Below are positions 1 to 7,724 of a stretch of 64,000 nt of DNA, piece by piece. The first letter of the stretch is position 1, and every line of letters begins with the position of its first letter. Location: contig NZ_JAKKDU010000015.1 in NCBI RefSeq assembly GCF_021728535.1, positions 1 to 64,000 on the forward strand, given 5' to 3'. This DNA comes from Wocania arenilitoris. Its GTDB lineage: Bacteria; Bacteroidota; Bacteroidia; Flavobacteriales; Flavobacteriaceae. The notes beneath the pieces are model-generated. The model made no database searches, was not told the origin of the DNA, and saw nothing but the letters and a program-made list of their open reading frames with translations. The position numbers and the translations under genes were made by a program.

Positions 1-99
1 GATTTAAATCCAATAGAGAAAAAATGGGCACAAGCAAAAGCAATTAGACGTAAATACAATTATAATCCTGATGAACTATTTTTTTATGCAAAATTATGA
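1..99 (+). mobile_element. IS630-family transposase, C-terminal fragment
   Basis: The first 32 codons are open in frame 1 and end at TGA (97-99). They encode a tail beginning DLNPIEKKWAQAK, which fits the last catalytic segment of IS630/Tc1-type DDE transposases (NPIExxW, with the Glu as third acidic residue). The rest lies outside the window, so I cannot say whether the element is intact. The following ~85 bases hold no gene and probably contain the element's right end; TA dinucleotides, the usual IS630 target, occur there but the boundary cannot be fixed. The family call is firm for so short a stretch. Confidence 0.75.
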
Positions 100-184
100 C
101 GTTTTATTTTGATTTAACTATAGTTGCTCAAACACGCAACGAAATCATACACTAGACCGTTAAACGAACTTTTCAAAATTAAAT

Positions 185-1321
185 CTAAAGCACCAAACAT
201 TTAGCCAAAGTATCCTCATAAATGGCTTCGTATTGCGGTACAATGTTATGGATATCGTATTTTAAAGATTCTTGTCTGGCGTTATTTTTAAAAGTATGTA
301 ATCTACTTTCATCACTTAAAACATGTAAGGCGTTTTTTGTCATATCATCAACATCACCAACATTACTTAAAAATCCAGAAACACCATGTGTATTTACTTC
401 TGGAATTCCACCTGTGTTACTAGAAATAACAGGTACTCTAGATGCCATAGCTTCTAGCGCTGCTAAACCAAAACTTTCGGTTTGTGATGGCAATAAAAAC
501 AAATCACTAAAACATAAAATTTTGTCTATCTCGTTACTTTTTCCAAAGAAAATAACCTTATCGGTAATGCCTAATTGCTGACAACGCCATTCTATTTTTT
601 CACGCTCTGGACCTTCGCCAACCAACATGAGTTTTGCAGGTATTTCTTTTTGAATATTATAAAATATGCTAATAACATCTTGCACGCGTTTTACTTCGCG
701 TAAATTACTAATATGGGTAATTATTTTTTCATCTTCATTTGCCATTATCTCTCGTTGACAATCTGTAAACCCATGATTATATTTATCTAAATCAATAAAA
801 TTGGGCACAACACTTATCTTATTTTTAATATCAAATAAACGCTGTGTATCCTTTTTTAAACTCTTTGAAACCGCTGTTACAGCATCCGATTTATTGATAC
901 TAAAAGTAACTGCTGGTTTGTAAAATGGGTGGCTACCAACAAGCGTGATATCTGTACCGTGCAAAGTAGTAACAATGGGCACATAAATATTTTCTTCAAT
1001 TAGCATTTTTTTTGCCATATAGGCGGCGTAAGCGTGTGGAATAGCGTAATGCACGTGTAAAATTTCAATTTTATGAAGCTTTACCATATCTACCAACTTA
1101 CTTGATAACGCCAACTCATAGGGTTGATAATGAAATAATGGATATTCTGGTACAGTTACTTCGTGGTAGTGTACATGATTGCTTAACAACTCCAATCTAA
1201 CGGGTAGATTATAAGTAATAAAATGAATTTCGTGTCCGCGTTTAGACAACTCTAAACCTAGTTCTGTGGCAACAACACCACTACCGCCAAATGTAGGATA
1301 GCAAACAATTCCTATTTTCAT
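185..1321 (-). CDS. bshA: BshA, N-acetyl-alpha-D-glucosaminyl L-malate synthase
   Basis: This GT4-family glycosyltransferase catalyses the first step of bacillithiol synthesis, joining UDP-GlcNAc and L-malate in the cytoplasm. The 378-residue length is normal. The N-terminus MKIGIVCYPTFGGSG with its glycine-rich loop is diagnostic of BshA. The C-terminal Rossmann half carries the EX7E nucleotide-sugar motif (E283 and E291 in ESFGLAALE). The gene is preceded at 1382-1410 by a heptanucleotide tandem repeat. bshC is found at the other end of the window, about 62 kb away. No bshB is seen between them. Confidence 0.95.
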   Translation of the reverse strand: MKIGIVCYPTFGGSGVVATELGLELSKRGHEIHFITYNLPVRLELLSNHVHYHEVTVPEYPLFHYQPYELALSSKLVDMVKLHKIEILHVHYAIPHAYAAYMAKKMLIEENIYVPIVTTLHGTDITLVGSHPFYKPAVTFSINKSDAVTAVSKSLKKDTQRLFDIKNKISVVPNFIDLDKYNHGFTDCQREIMANEDEKIITHISNLREVKRVQDVISIFYNIQKEIPAKLMLVGEGPEREKIEWRCQQLGITDKVIFFGKSNEIDKILCFSDLFLLPSQTESFGLAALEAMASRVPVISSNTGGIPEVNTHGVSGFLSNVGDVDDMTKNALHVLSDESRLHTFKNNARQESLKYDIHNIVPQYEAIYEDTLAKCLVL

Positions 1322-1381
1322 ATTTAAGTTTTACGTCTCTAAAATGTCTAAAGTGCCTACAGTTTTTATTCAACTTTAAAT

Positions 1382-1410
1382 ACTTTTAACTTTTAACTTT
1401 TAACTTTTAA
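1382..1410. repeat. Heptanucleotide tandem repeat (ACTTTTA)x4
   Basis: Four perfect copies of ACTTTTA are followed by AC, in the ~100-base gap between the GH3 gene and bshA, both on the minus strand. The repeat lies upstream of bshA and could alter promoter spacing by slippage. That consequence is inference; the repeat itself is read directly. Confidence 0.85.
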
Positions 1411-1421
1411 CACTAAGTACT

Positions 1422-4340
1422 TTATTCTTCAATCGCTTCGTAAATTAAACGTTGAATATCTGTTCTTATGTTCTTTTTTAGCAATATATTTTTTCCAGCT
1501 CTGGGATAGGTTCTGTTGGCTAAAAACACATAAACAATTTCTTCTTCTGGGTCTGCCCATGCGTAAGTTCCTGTAAATCCTGAGTGCCCAAAACTCGTCA
1601 TAGATATACAACCACATGTTGGCCCTTCTTCACCTAATTGGGGTTTGTCAAAACCAACACCTCTTCTATTATTATTTTCGCAAAAATAACAGGTGTTAAA
1701 TTGATCTACGGTTTCAGGTTTTAAAAACCTTTTACCTCCGTAAAACCCTTTTTGCAAGTACATTTGCATAATTTTAGCAACATCGTTAGCATTGCTAAAA
1801 ACACCTGCATGACCGCCCACTCCATTTTGCATTGCTGCGCCCATATCGTGCACATAACCATGTACTTTTTGATACCTAAAATAATCATCAACTTCTGTTG
1901 GAACGATTTTTTTATTACTTATTTTATGGTACGGGTTATACAAGGTATAATTAGCTCCTAATGGTTGATAAAAATGATTTTGAACAATTTCGTCTAAACC
2001 TTTGTCGTAATGTTTCTCTATAAATTTCTTTAAAATATAATATGGAAAATCGCTATAGCGATACCTGAGTCGATCTAGTAATTCTGAATCTTTAATAATG
2101 CTATTTATTGAATCTTTATAATCGGTTCTTAAAAACAAATTTTTGGTGACTTCTATATTAAATTTATCACTTTTAGTGGTTCGGTAATATTTTGGACTTG
2201 GTTGTCTTGTAACCGAATCTAATGTTTTATAATAAAAAGGTTCCCAAGGTCTTAATCGTGCATAATGAGATAACATTTGTTTAATAGTAATATCCTTTTT
2301 ATTAGATTTTTTATACTCAGGCAAAAGCTCTGAAAGTTTGCTGTTTAGCGATACAAGCCCCTGCTCCACCATTTGCATAAGCACTGGTAATGTTGCTAAT
2401 ATTTTGGTTAATGAGGCTACATCGTAAACATCGTCAAAAGCTACTTTTTCTTTTCCTTTATAGGTATGTTTTCCGAAGTTTTTGTTATAAATAACATTGC
2501 CGTGTCTTGCTACCAGTAATTGAATACCTGGTGTCATCATTGAATCTACCGCTTTTTGCGCTATAAAATCTATTCTACTTAGTTTTACCGAATTCATCCC
2601 CACACGCTCTGGAATGGTATAACCTAATCGTTTTAATGAAAATGTATTAATGCCATCACCTACTTTAAAAAACTCTCCTGCCGAAACTGGTAGTGTTCCT
2701 TTTGCTGCAATAGCTCCAAATATGATTTGCGCCGATTTTTTTTGTGCAATCTCACTATTTTGATAACTCACCACTATGCTTTCAATATTTTCAATCGTTT
2801 TTAAATCTGAAAGCGCATACGGCTTAACAAAAACATCTAGTATTACAGTATGTGTCCTAGCTATTTCGTAGAGCCAAACCAATTCTTTATCAGTGAATTT
2901 ATATGCTTTCCATGGGGTTTCGTTTGAGCGATGTAAACCAATTACAACAGTATTATAAGGTTGCAACTTATTCATTAAATCATCTAACTTTTCAGCTTCA
3001 ATAGCATGAACTTTAGTGTATTTTTTTAATTCGTTAAAAAATGCTGTACCGCTGTCATCACCTAACTTAACATAAGCCATAGCTTTGGTTTCTAAATTAC
3101 GAATTGGCAACAAATCATTCTTATTTTTTATTACCGTAATAGCATTTTCAATAAGGTCTTCATACAAAACATTATCTTCAATTCTGTTTAAATCTTCTGC
3201 TAAATTCGCTAAACCAATTGGTTTGTAATTGTTTAAACCAACTTTATACTTTGCTTGCAATATTTTTTTCACTGAATGTGCTAAACGCTCTTCTGTAATA
3301 TCGCCTTTTTCATAAGCTTCGGCAATTTTAGAAATACCTGTTGAAACATCTTTTGAAATTAATAAGCCATCATTACCTGCCTTAAAAGCGGCTAAGTCAA
3401 TTTCTCCCGATTCGCTAAAATCTGATGCACCTTTCATGTTTAAGGCATCTGTAAAAATAATGCCTTTAAAACCCAAACGTTCTTTTAAAATATCTGCAAC
3501 AATATGCTTTGATAATGATGACGGATAACCAGGGCGCGATTCTAAACTAGGAATATTTAAATGGGCAACCATCACACTAGATAAACCTTTTTCAATTAAT
3601 TTTTTATACGGATATAACTCAATAGAATCTATTCGTTTTTCACTAAAACTAATTGTTGGCAAGGTTTTATGCGAGTCCTGATCGGTATCTCCATGACCCG
3701 GAAAATGTTTTGCGGTTGCTAAAACACCAGCGTTTTGCATGCCTTCCATAAATGCTGAAGCTTTTGCAGTAACATTATCACGATCTTCTCCAAACGAACG
3801 GTTACCTATTATTGGATTTTTAGGATTTGTATTAATATCTGTTACAGGTGCAAAATTAAAATGAACGCCTAAACGTTTACAATGCTCGCCAATATGTTTA
3901 CCAGTTTGCTTTATCAAATCGTTGTCTTTAATAGCTCCTAGTGTCATATTCCAAGGAAATGAATAGGTAGAATCTAATCGCATACCTAAGCCCCATTCTG
4001 CATCCATACCAACTAATAATGGTACTTTAGAGGTTGCTTGTAACAGATTATTTAATTTAGCCTGTTTTACTGGTCCACCAAGAGAATAAATAACACCTCC
4101 TAATTTAGTGTCTTGTATAAGTTTAACATTGGCATCAATGGCTTTTTTATCTTGATTAGTAAAAATCATAATCATAAATAACTGCCCTATTTTTTCTTTT
4201 AGTGTTAATGAATTATAAATGCTATCAACCCATTTTTTTTGAGCCTCGACATCCTCATGCAGTAAAGGGTTTGATTTGTTTTGACTAAATGACAGTATAA
4301 TTGTAAAAAACAAAAGCAACGAAAGTACAAAATGGCGCAT
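1422..4340 (-). CDS. GH3 beta-N-acetylglucosaminidase fused to a beta-lactamase-like serine hydrolase
   Basis: This 972-residue exported fusion starts with a signal peptide (residues 1-19, hydrophobic, then SFSQ). The N-terminal half is a NagZ-like glycoside hydrolase family 3 domain with the general acid/base loop KHFPGHGDTDQDSH (211-224) and the likely nucleophile D298 in IFTDALNM. A GH3 C-terminal-like region follows to about 560. From about 590 there is a class C beta-lactamase/CubicO domain with the SxxK motif SLTK (about 643-646) and a YSD motif near 768. The architecture is typical of Bacteroidota. It probably trims muropeptides or chitin-type GlcNAc ends in the periplasm; the serine hydrolase substrate is unknown. 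A GlcNAc-type kinase lies at 17198-18058. Confidence 0.9.
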   Translation of the reverse strand: MRHFVLSLLLFFTIILSFSQNKSNPLLHEDVEAQKKWVDSIYNSLTLKEKIGQLFMIMIFTNQDKKAIDANVKLIQDTKLGGVIYSLGGPVKQAKLNNLLQATSKVPLLVGMDAEWGLGMRLDSTYSFPWNMTLGAIKDNDLIKQTGKHIGEHCKRLGVHFNFAPVTDINTNPKNPIIGNRSFGEDRDNVTAKASAFMEGMQNAGVLATAKHFPGHGDTDQDSHKTLPTISFSEKRIDSIELYPYKKLIEKGLSSVMVAHLNIPSLESRPGYPSSLSKHIVADILKERLGFKGIIFTDALNMKGASDFSESGEIDLAAFKAGNDGLLISKDVSTGISKIAEAYEKGDITEERLAHSVKKILQAKYKVGLNNYKPIGLANLAEDLNRIEDNVLYEDLIENAITVIKNKNDLLPIRNLETKAMAYVKLGDDSGTAFFNELKKYTKVHAIEAEKLDDLMNKLQPYNTVVIGLHRSNETPWKAYKFTDKELVWLYEIARTHTVILDVFVKPYALSDLKTIENIESIVVSYQNSEIAQKKSAQIIFGAIAAKGTLPVSAGEFFKVGDGINTFSLKRLGYTIPERVGMNSVKLSRIDFIAQKAVDSMMTPGIQLLVARHGNVIYNKNFGKHTYKGKEKVAFDDVYDVASLTKILATLPVLMQMVEQGLVSLNSKLSELLPEYKKSNKKDITIKQMLSHYARLRPWEPFYYKTLDSVTRQPSPKYYRTTKSDKFNIEVTKNLFLRTDYKDSINSIIKDSELLDRLRYRYSDFPYYILKKFIEKHYDKGLDEIVQNHFYQPLGANYTLYNPYHKISNKKIVPTEVDDYFRYQKVHGYVHDMGAAMQNGVGGHAGVFSNANDVAKIMQMYLQKGFYGGKRFLKPETVDQFNTCYFCENNNRRGVGFDKPQLGEEGPTCGCISMTSFGHSGFTGTYAWADPEEEIVYVFLANRTYPRAGKNILLKKNIRTDIQRLIYEAIEE

Positions 4341-4483
4341 ATAGTAATTCTTAATTATTGACTGAAAATTTTTTACAGAAATAACTATGCCAAAATAATA
4401 CTTTTAAAAAGAAGAAAAAAAGACTTTATGATAGAATTATAATAAGATTATAAACAGAAGATATACATTATATAAGTTATAAG

Positions 4484-5707
4484 TTACTCTAATAAATCGA
4501 TATGCCTGTCATGGTAACCTAGTAAATACAGCACACCATCTAATCCAATACTAGAAATAGCGCTTTGAGCATTATCTTTTACTTTTGGCTTAGCATGAAA
4601 AGCAATACCCAAGCCTGCCAAATTAAGCATTTGCAAATCGTTTGCACCGTCTCCAACCGCAATGGTTTGGCTTATATCGATATTTTCTTTTTTAGCTATT
4701 TCTTTAAGATATTCTGCCTTTTTATTACCATCTACAATATCGCCAAGGTATCCTCCTGTTAAAACACCATTTTTAATTTCTAATTGGTTGGCGTAAACAT
4801 AATCTATACCTAATTCTTTTTGTAAATAATTGCCAAAATATGAGAATCCACCTGATAAAATAGCGGTTTTAAATCCATAGCTTTTTAAAGTATCAATAAG
4901 TCGTCGTGCTCCTTTTGTTATGGGTAAATTAACAGCAACGCTTTGTAATACATCTTCACTCAAACCTTTTAAAAGTTTCATACGTCTTTTAAAACTTTCG
5001 TTAAAATCTATTTCGCCATTCATAGCAGATTCTGTAATAGCTTTTACCTCTTCGCCTACTCCTGCTAGTTCTGCTAATTCATCAATAACTTCAGTTTGGA
5101 TTAAGGTTGAATCCATATCGAAACAAACTAAACGCCTGTTTCGTCTATAAATATTATCTTCTTGAAAAGCAATATCGACATCTAAATCATGTGATATTTG
5201 CATGAATTTTTCTGTGAATTCTGTTTTATTATCAATTTTACCTCTAATAGACAATTGTATTGAAGCTCTTGGGTATTCTTCATCTTTAACAAGAGACAAA
5301 CGTCCTGTAAGTCTTTTTATAGAATCGATATTTAAATTCTTTTCTGAAATTATTTTAGTAACTTCAGATATCTGTTCTGCAGCTAATTTTTCTCCTAATA
5401 AGGTAACAATATACCTGTCCTTGCCTTGTAAGCTCACCCATTTTTCGTAGTCTTTAAGTGAAATGGGTATAAATTTAGCTTTAATACCAAGTTCATAAGA
5501 TTTAAAAAGTAAATCTTTTAAAACAGGTGAAGATTCCTTACCAGCCTCAATAACAAACATAATACCCAAAGACAGTGTGTCGTGAATGTTTGCTTGACCA
5601 ATATCTAATACTTTTGCGCCATATTTTGCTAAAACACCAGTTAATCCAGAGGTTAAACCAGGTTTGTCTTGTCCTGAAATTTTTAATAAGAAAATCTCGT
5701 TAGCCAT
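4484..5707 (-). CDS. serB: Phosphoserine phosphatase SerB with N-terminal ACT-like domains
   Basis: The gene product catalyses the last step of serine synthesis, hydrolysing O-phosphoserine. The 407-residue protein begins with ACT-like regulatory sequence (about 1-180; GQDKPGLTSGLTG is a typical ACT start). It then has a HAD phosphatase domain with the nucleophile motif DMDST (197-201), the SGGF motif II, and GDGANDLQML motif IV. The domain layout matches long SerB proteins of actinobacterial/Bacteroidota type. It stands alone, flanked by gaps of about 140 and 170 bases. Confidence 0.95.
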   Translation of the reverse strand: MANEIFLLKISGQDKPGLTSGLTGVLAKYGAKVLDIGQANIHDTLSLGIMFVIEAGKESSPVLKDLLFKSYELGIKAKFIPISLKDYEKWVSLQGKDRYIVTLLGEKLAAEQISEVTKIISEKNLNIDSIKRLTGRLSLVKDEEYPRASIQLSIRGKIDNKTEFTEKFMQISHDLDVDIAFQEDNIYRRNRRLVCFDMDSTLIQTEVIDELAELAGVGEEVKAITESAMNGEIDFNESFKRRMKLLKGLSEDVLQSVAVNLPITKGARRLIDTLKSYGFKTAILSGGFSYFGNYLQKELGIDYVYANQLEIKNGVLTGGYLGDIVDGNKKAEYLKEIAKKENIDISQTIAVGDGANDLQMLNLAGLGIAFHAKPKVKDNAQSAISSIGLDGVLYLLGYHDRHIDLLE

Positions 5708-5880
5708 AATGTAATTTTACCTTGAAAGACGTAAAAATCATTATTCTATTTGAGAAATAAAAGTTTTTTTAAATTATAATACGCAATAATTTCTATTTTT
5801 GATAATCAGCTAATCAAATCGTGAAGAAATAAACAAAACCATAATGAAATGAAAACTATTTAAGAGAAGTGAAAGTAAGC

Positions 5881-6366
5881 TTATTTTATAAAACGATTAT
5901 GCCAGCTATCACTTGCAGGGACTTCCCAATTCTCTTTAAATTCGGCAATATTATTTACTAAATTATTAAAAACAATGGTGTTTTTAGATATGGCTTTATC
6001 TTTTGCCATTTTTCTAAAATCTGTAAGTGTTTTATATGCTACATACTCGCCTTGTTTGTAGGACACATTCATTTTATCCATTAAATCAACCTTGTAATCC
6101 TTTTCTAATTGCTGAATGAAATGAACCGAGGCGTCAATAGAACAGCCCGTTGCTTTATTTAAATCTTGGTTTAAACCAATTACAATAAATCGCTTGTATT
6201 TTATAGTATAACCAGCTTGTAAATCACTTCCATGAGCCGTCCAGTTTTCAATAAAAATATTGAGTTTAGATTGAATTTCTTCCAGTTCGGCCTCTGTAAG
6301 CGAACGGTTGGCTTGATATATCCAAACACGAGATTCTTCGGGTAATGTGTTAAAATCTACTAACAT
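5881..6366 (-). CDS. Conserved Bacteroidota protein of unknown function, last gene of the redox operon
   Basis: This 161-residue soluble protein has no signal peptide or membrane segment. Homologues are often labelled 'ABC transporter ATPase', but no Walker A, Walker B or signature motif is present, so that name is not supported. It starts directly after the stop of the upstream 63-residue gene (TAAATG), implying translational coupling. A region around 45-75 with W, H, D and one Cys (ATGCSIDASVHF) could be a functional pocket. Its conserved position after the HdrB-like gene suggests a link to that system. No function can be assigned. Confidence 0.8.
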   Translation of the reverse strand: MLVDFNTLPEESRVWIYQANRSLTEAELEEIQSKLNIFIENWTAHGSDLQAGYTIKYKRFIVIGLNQDLNKATGCSIDASVHFIQQLEKDYKVDLMDKMNVSYKQGEYVAYKTLTDFRKMAKDKAISKNTIVFNNLVNNIAEFKENWEVPASDSWHNRFIK

Positions 6367-6558
6367 TTATTTCTCTTTCTTATTTTTAATTCGTGCAACA
6401 ATAATCATTCCTATTCCAAAAAGAACGAATCCAATAATAAATTTTTTTAAATCAAATTCTTTATCTCTGTAATAATCTACAATAGCAATAAAACCAGCAT
6501 AAACAAAGCCTGATATAATGCCATAAATAATTTGAGATTTTAAGTCTTTTGGAGTCAT
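6367..6558 (-). CDS. Small two-helix membrane protein (63 aa)
   Basis: The peptide has two hydrophobic segments (about 10-26 and 40-56) separated by a charged loop, YYRDKEFDLKK, and ends in a lysine-rich tail. It is unrecognised. Its start abuts the stop of the CCG-type Fe-S gene (TAAATG), and its stop abuts the start of the next gene, so it is surely part of the operon. It could be a membrane anchor or accessory subunit for the redox proteins; that is inference from position only. Confidence 0.75.
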   Translation of the reverse strand: MTPKDLKSQIIYGIISGFVYAGFIAIVDYYRDKEFDLKKFIIGFVLFGIGMIIVARIKNKKEK

Positions 6559-7350
6559 TTATAAATCTTGTGCATTGGCAATAAGTTCTGCAACATCCAT
6601 AACTCGAACTTGGGTTTCTTTTTCTTTAGCTTTTACGCCATCTGTCATCATGGTATTACAAAACGGGCACCCTGCTGCAATAATTTCTGGTTTTACATCT
6701 AAAGCTTGTTCGGTACGCTCAACATTAACATCTTTATTACCTTCTTCTGGCTCTTTAAACATTTGTGCACCACCTGCGCCACAGCACAATCCATTGCGTC
6801 GGCAGTTTTTCATTTCTATCAATTCTGCTTCTAACTTTTGGATTAATTCGCGTGGTGCTTCGTAAACATTATTAGCACGACCTAAATAACATGGGTCGTG
6901 AAATGTAATACGCTTACCTTTAAATTTTCCACCTTCAATTGTTAAACGCCCATCTTCTAAAAGTGTTTTTAAAAATTGAGTATGGTGCATTACTTTGTAA
7001 TGACCTCCTAATTCTGGATATTCATTTTTAATGGTATTAAAGCAATGCGGACAAGCCGTTACTATCTTTTTTACTTCGTAGGCATTTAAAACCTCAATAT
7101 TGGTTACCGCCTGCATTTGAAACAAAAACTCGTTCCCTGCTCTTTTTGCAGGATCGCCAGTACAACTCTCTTCGGTGCCTAACACAGCAAACTCAACATT
7201 GGCTTTGTTTAAAAGTTTTACAAAAGCCTTAGTTATTTTTTTTGCTCTATCATCAAAACTACCGGCACAACCTACCCAAAATAAGACTTCGGGTTGTTTT
7301 CCTTGTGCCATAAATTCGGCCATTGTTGGTACTTTTAGTAATTCGCTCAT
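6559..7350 (-). CDS. CCG-domain (HdrB/DsrK/LutA-like) Fe-S oxidoreductase subunit
   Basis: This 263-residue cytoplasmic protein has two cysteine-rich CCG-type domains. The second is canonical: C154, C189-C190 in LCCGAGGAQMF, and CPFC (C228, C231). The first is degenerate: C28, a single C63 and CPHC (C100, C103). In HdrB/HdrD the CCG domains bind the non-cubane 4Fe-4S clusters that cleave heterodisulfides. LutA and GlpC relatives act in lactate or glycerol-3-phosphate oxidation. Upstream genes supply a secreted CxxC protein and a membrane Fe-S/b-haem-type partner, so it most likely forms an HdrDE/DsrMK-like complex. The substrate is unknown. No FAD oxidase subunit or lutB/lutC is nearby, which argues against lactate utilisation. 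Confidence 0.88.
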   Translation of the reverse strand: MSELLKVPTMAEFMAQGKQPEVLFWVGCAGSFDDRAKKITKAFVKLLNKANVEFAVLGTEESCTGDPAKRAGNEFLFQMQAVTNIEVLNAYEVKKIVTACPHCFNTIKNEYPELGGHYKVMHHTQFLKTLLEDGRLTIEGGKFKGKRITFHDPCYLGRANNVYEAPRELIQKLEAELIEMKNCRRNGLCCGAGGAQMFKEPEEGNKDVNVERTEQALDVKPEIIAAGCPFCNTMMTDGVKAKEKETQVRVMDVAELIANAQDL

Positions 7351-7385
7351 ATTTATAAAAATTAAATTTAATTGCTATTTCACAA

Positions 7386-7724
7386 TCAATCAATTGAATC
7401 TTTCTTGTTTATATTGTAAAAGTCTTCTCTTTTTACTCTTATTACAATTGTAAGTCGTTTTTCCCCATTAACCAATCTGTTTTTAGGTTTTTTAACCAGA
7501 TTGTTAGAAAGTTTTAATCCTGTTTGACCTAATGCTGTGGTTTGTTCTTTAGAACAATAATCACAGAAAACCCTATTTAGTTTTATACTCCTTACACGAG
7601 AATCCTTAAAAGTTGCAATAGTATAAACTTTAAATTGTAATGAGTCTTTTGTGTAACTCTGTGCAAAACCATTGTAGTTACATATTGCTAACAAAACCCC
7701 AATAGACAAGAAAAATTTATTCAT
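7386..7724 (-). CDS. Small secreted CxxC protein embedded in the redox operon
   Basis: This 112-residue protein is unrecognised. It starts with a clear signal peptide (MNKFFLSIGVLLAICNYNGFAQ) and has a CxxC pair (C54, C57 in FCDYCSKE), then a basic, strand-rich C-terminus. Its ATG overlaps the end of the membrane Fe-S gene by eight bases (ATGAATAA), indicating translational coupling. It lies between the two Fe-S genes. The thiol pair could be a periplasmic redox site or metal ligand; this is inference. It could also be an unrelated insertion, though the overlap makes that less likely. Confidence 0.8.
   Translation of the reverse strand: MNKFFLSIGVLLAICNYNGFAQSYTKDSLQFKVYTIATFKDSRVRSIKLNRVFCDYCSKEQTTALGQTGLKLSNNLVKKPKNRLVNGEKRLTIVIRVKREDFYNINKKDSID

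Noticed and set aside
222-581. A 119-residue plus-strand frame opposite bshA
   Set aside because: Antisense shadow; bshA is complete and well supported on the minus strand.
5881-6366. Naming the 161-residue protein an ABC transporter ATPase
   Set aside because: No Walker A, Walker B or ABC signature is present; the name appears to be a propagated misannotation.
6559-7350. Assignment as LutA of a lactate-utilisation operon
   Set aside because: lutB and lutC are missing and the neighbours are a b-haem-like Fe-S protein and a secreted CxxC protein.
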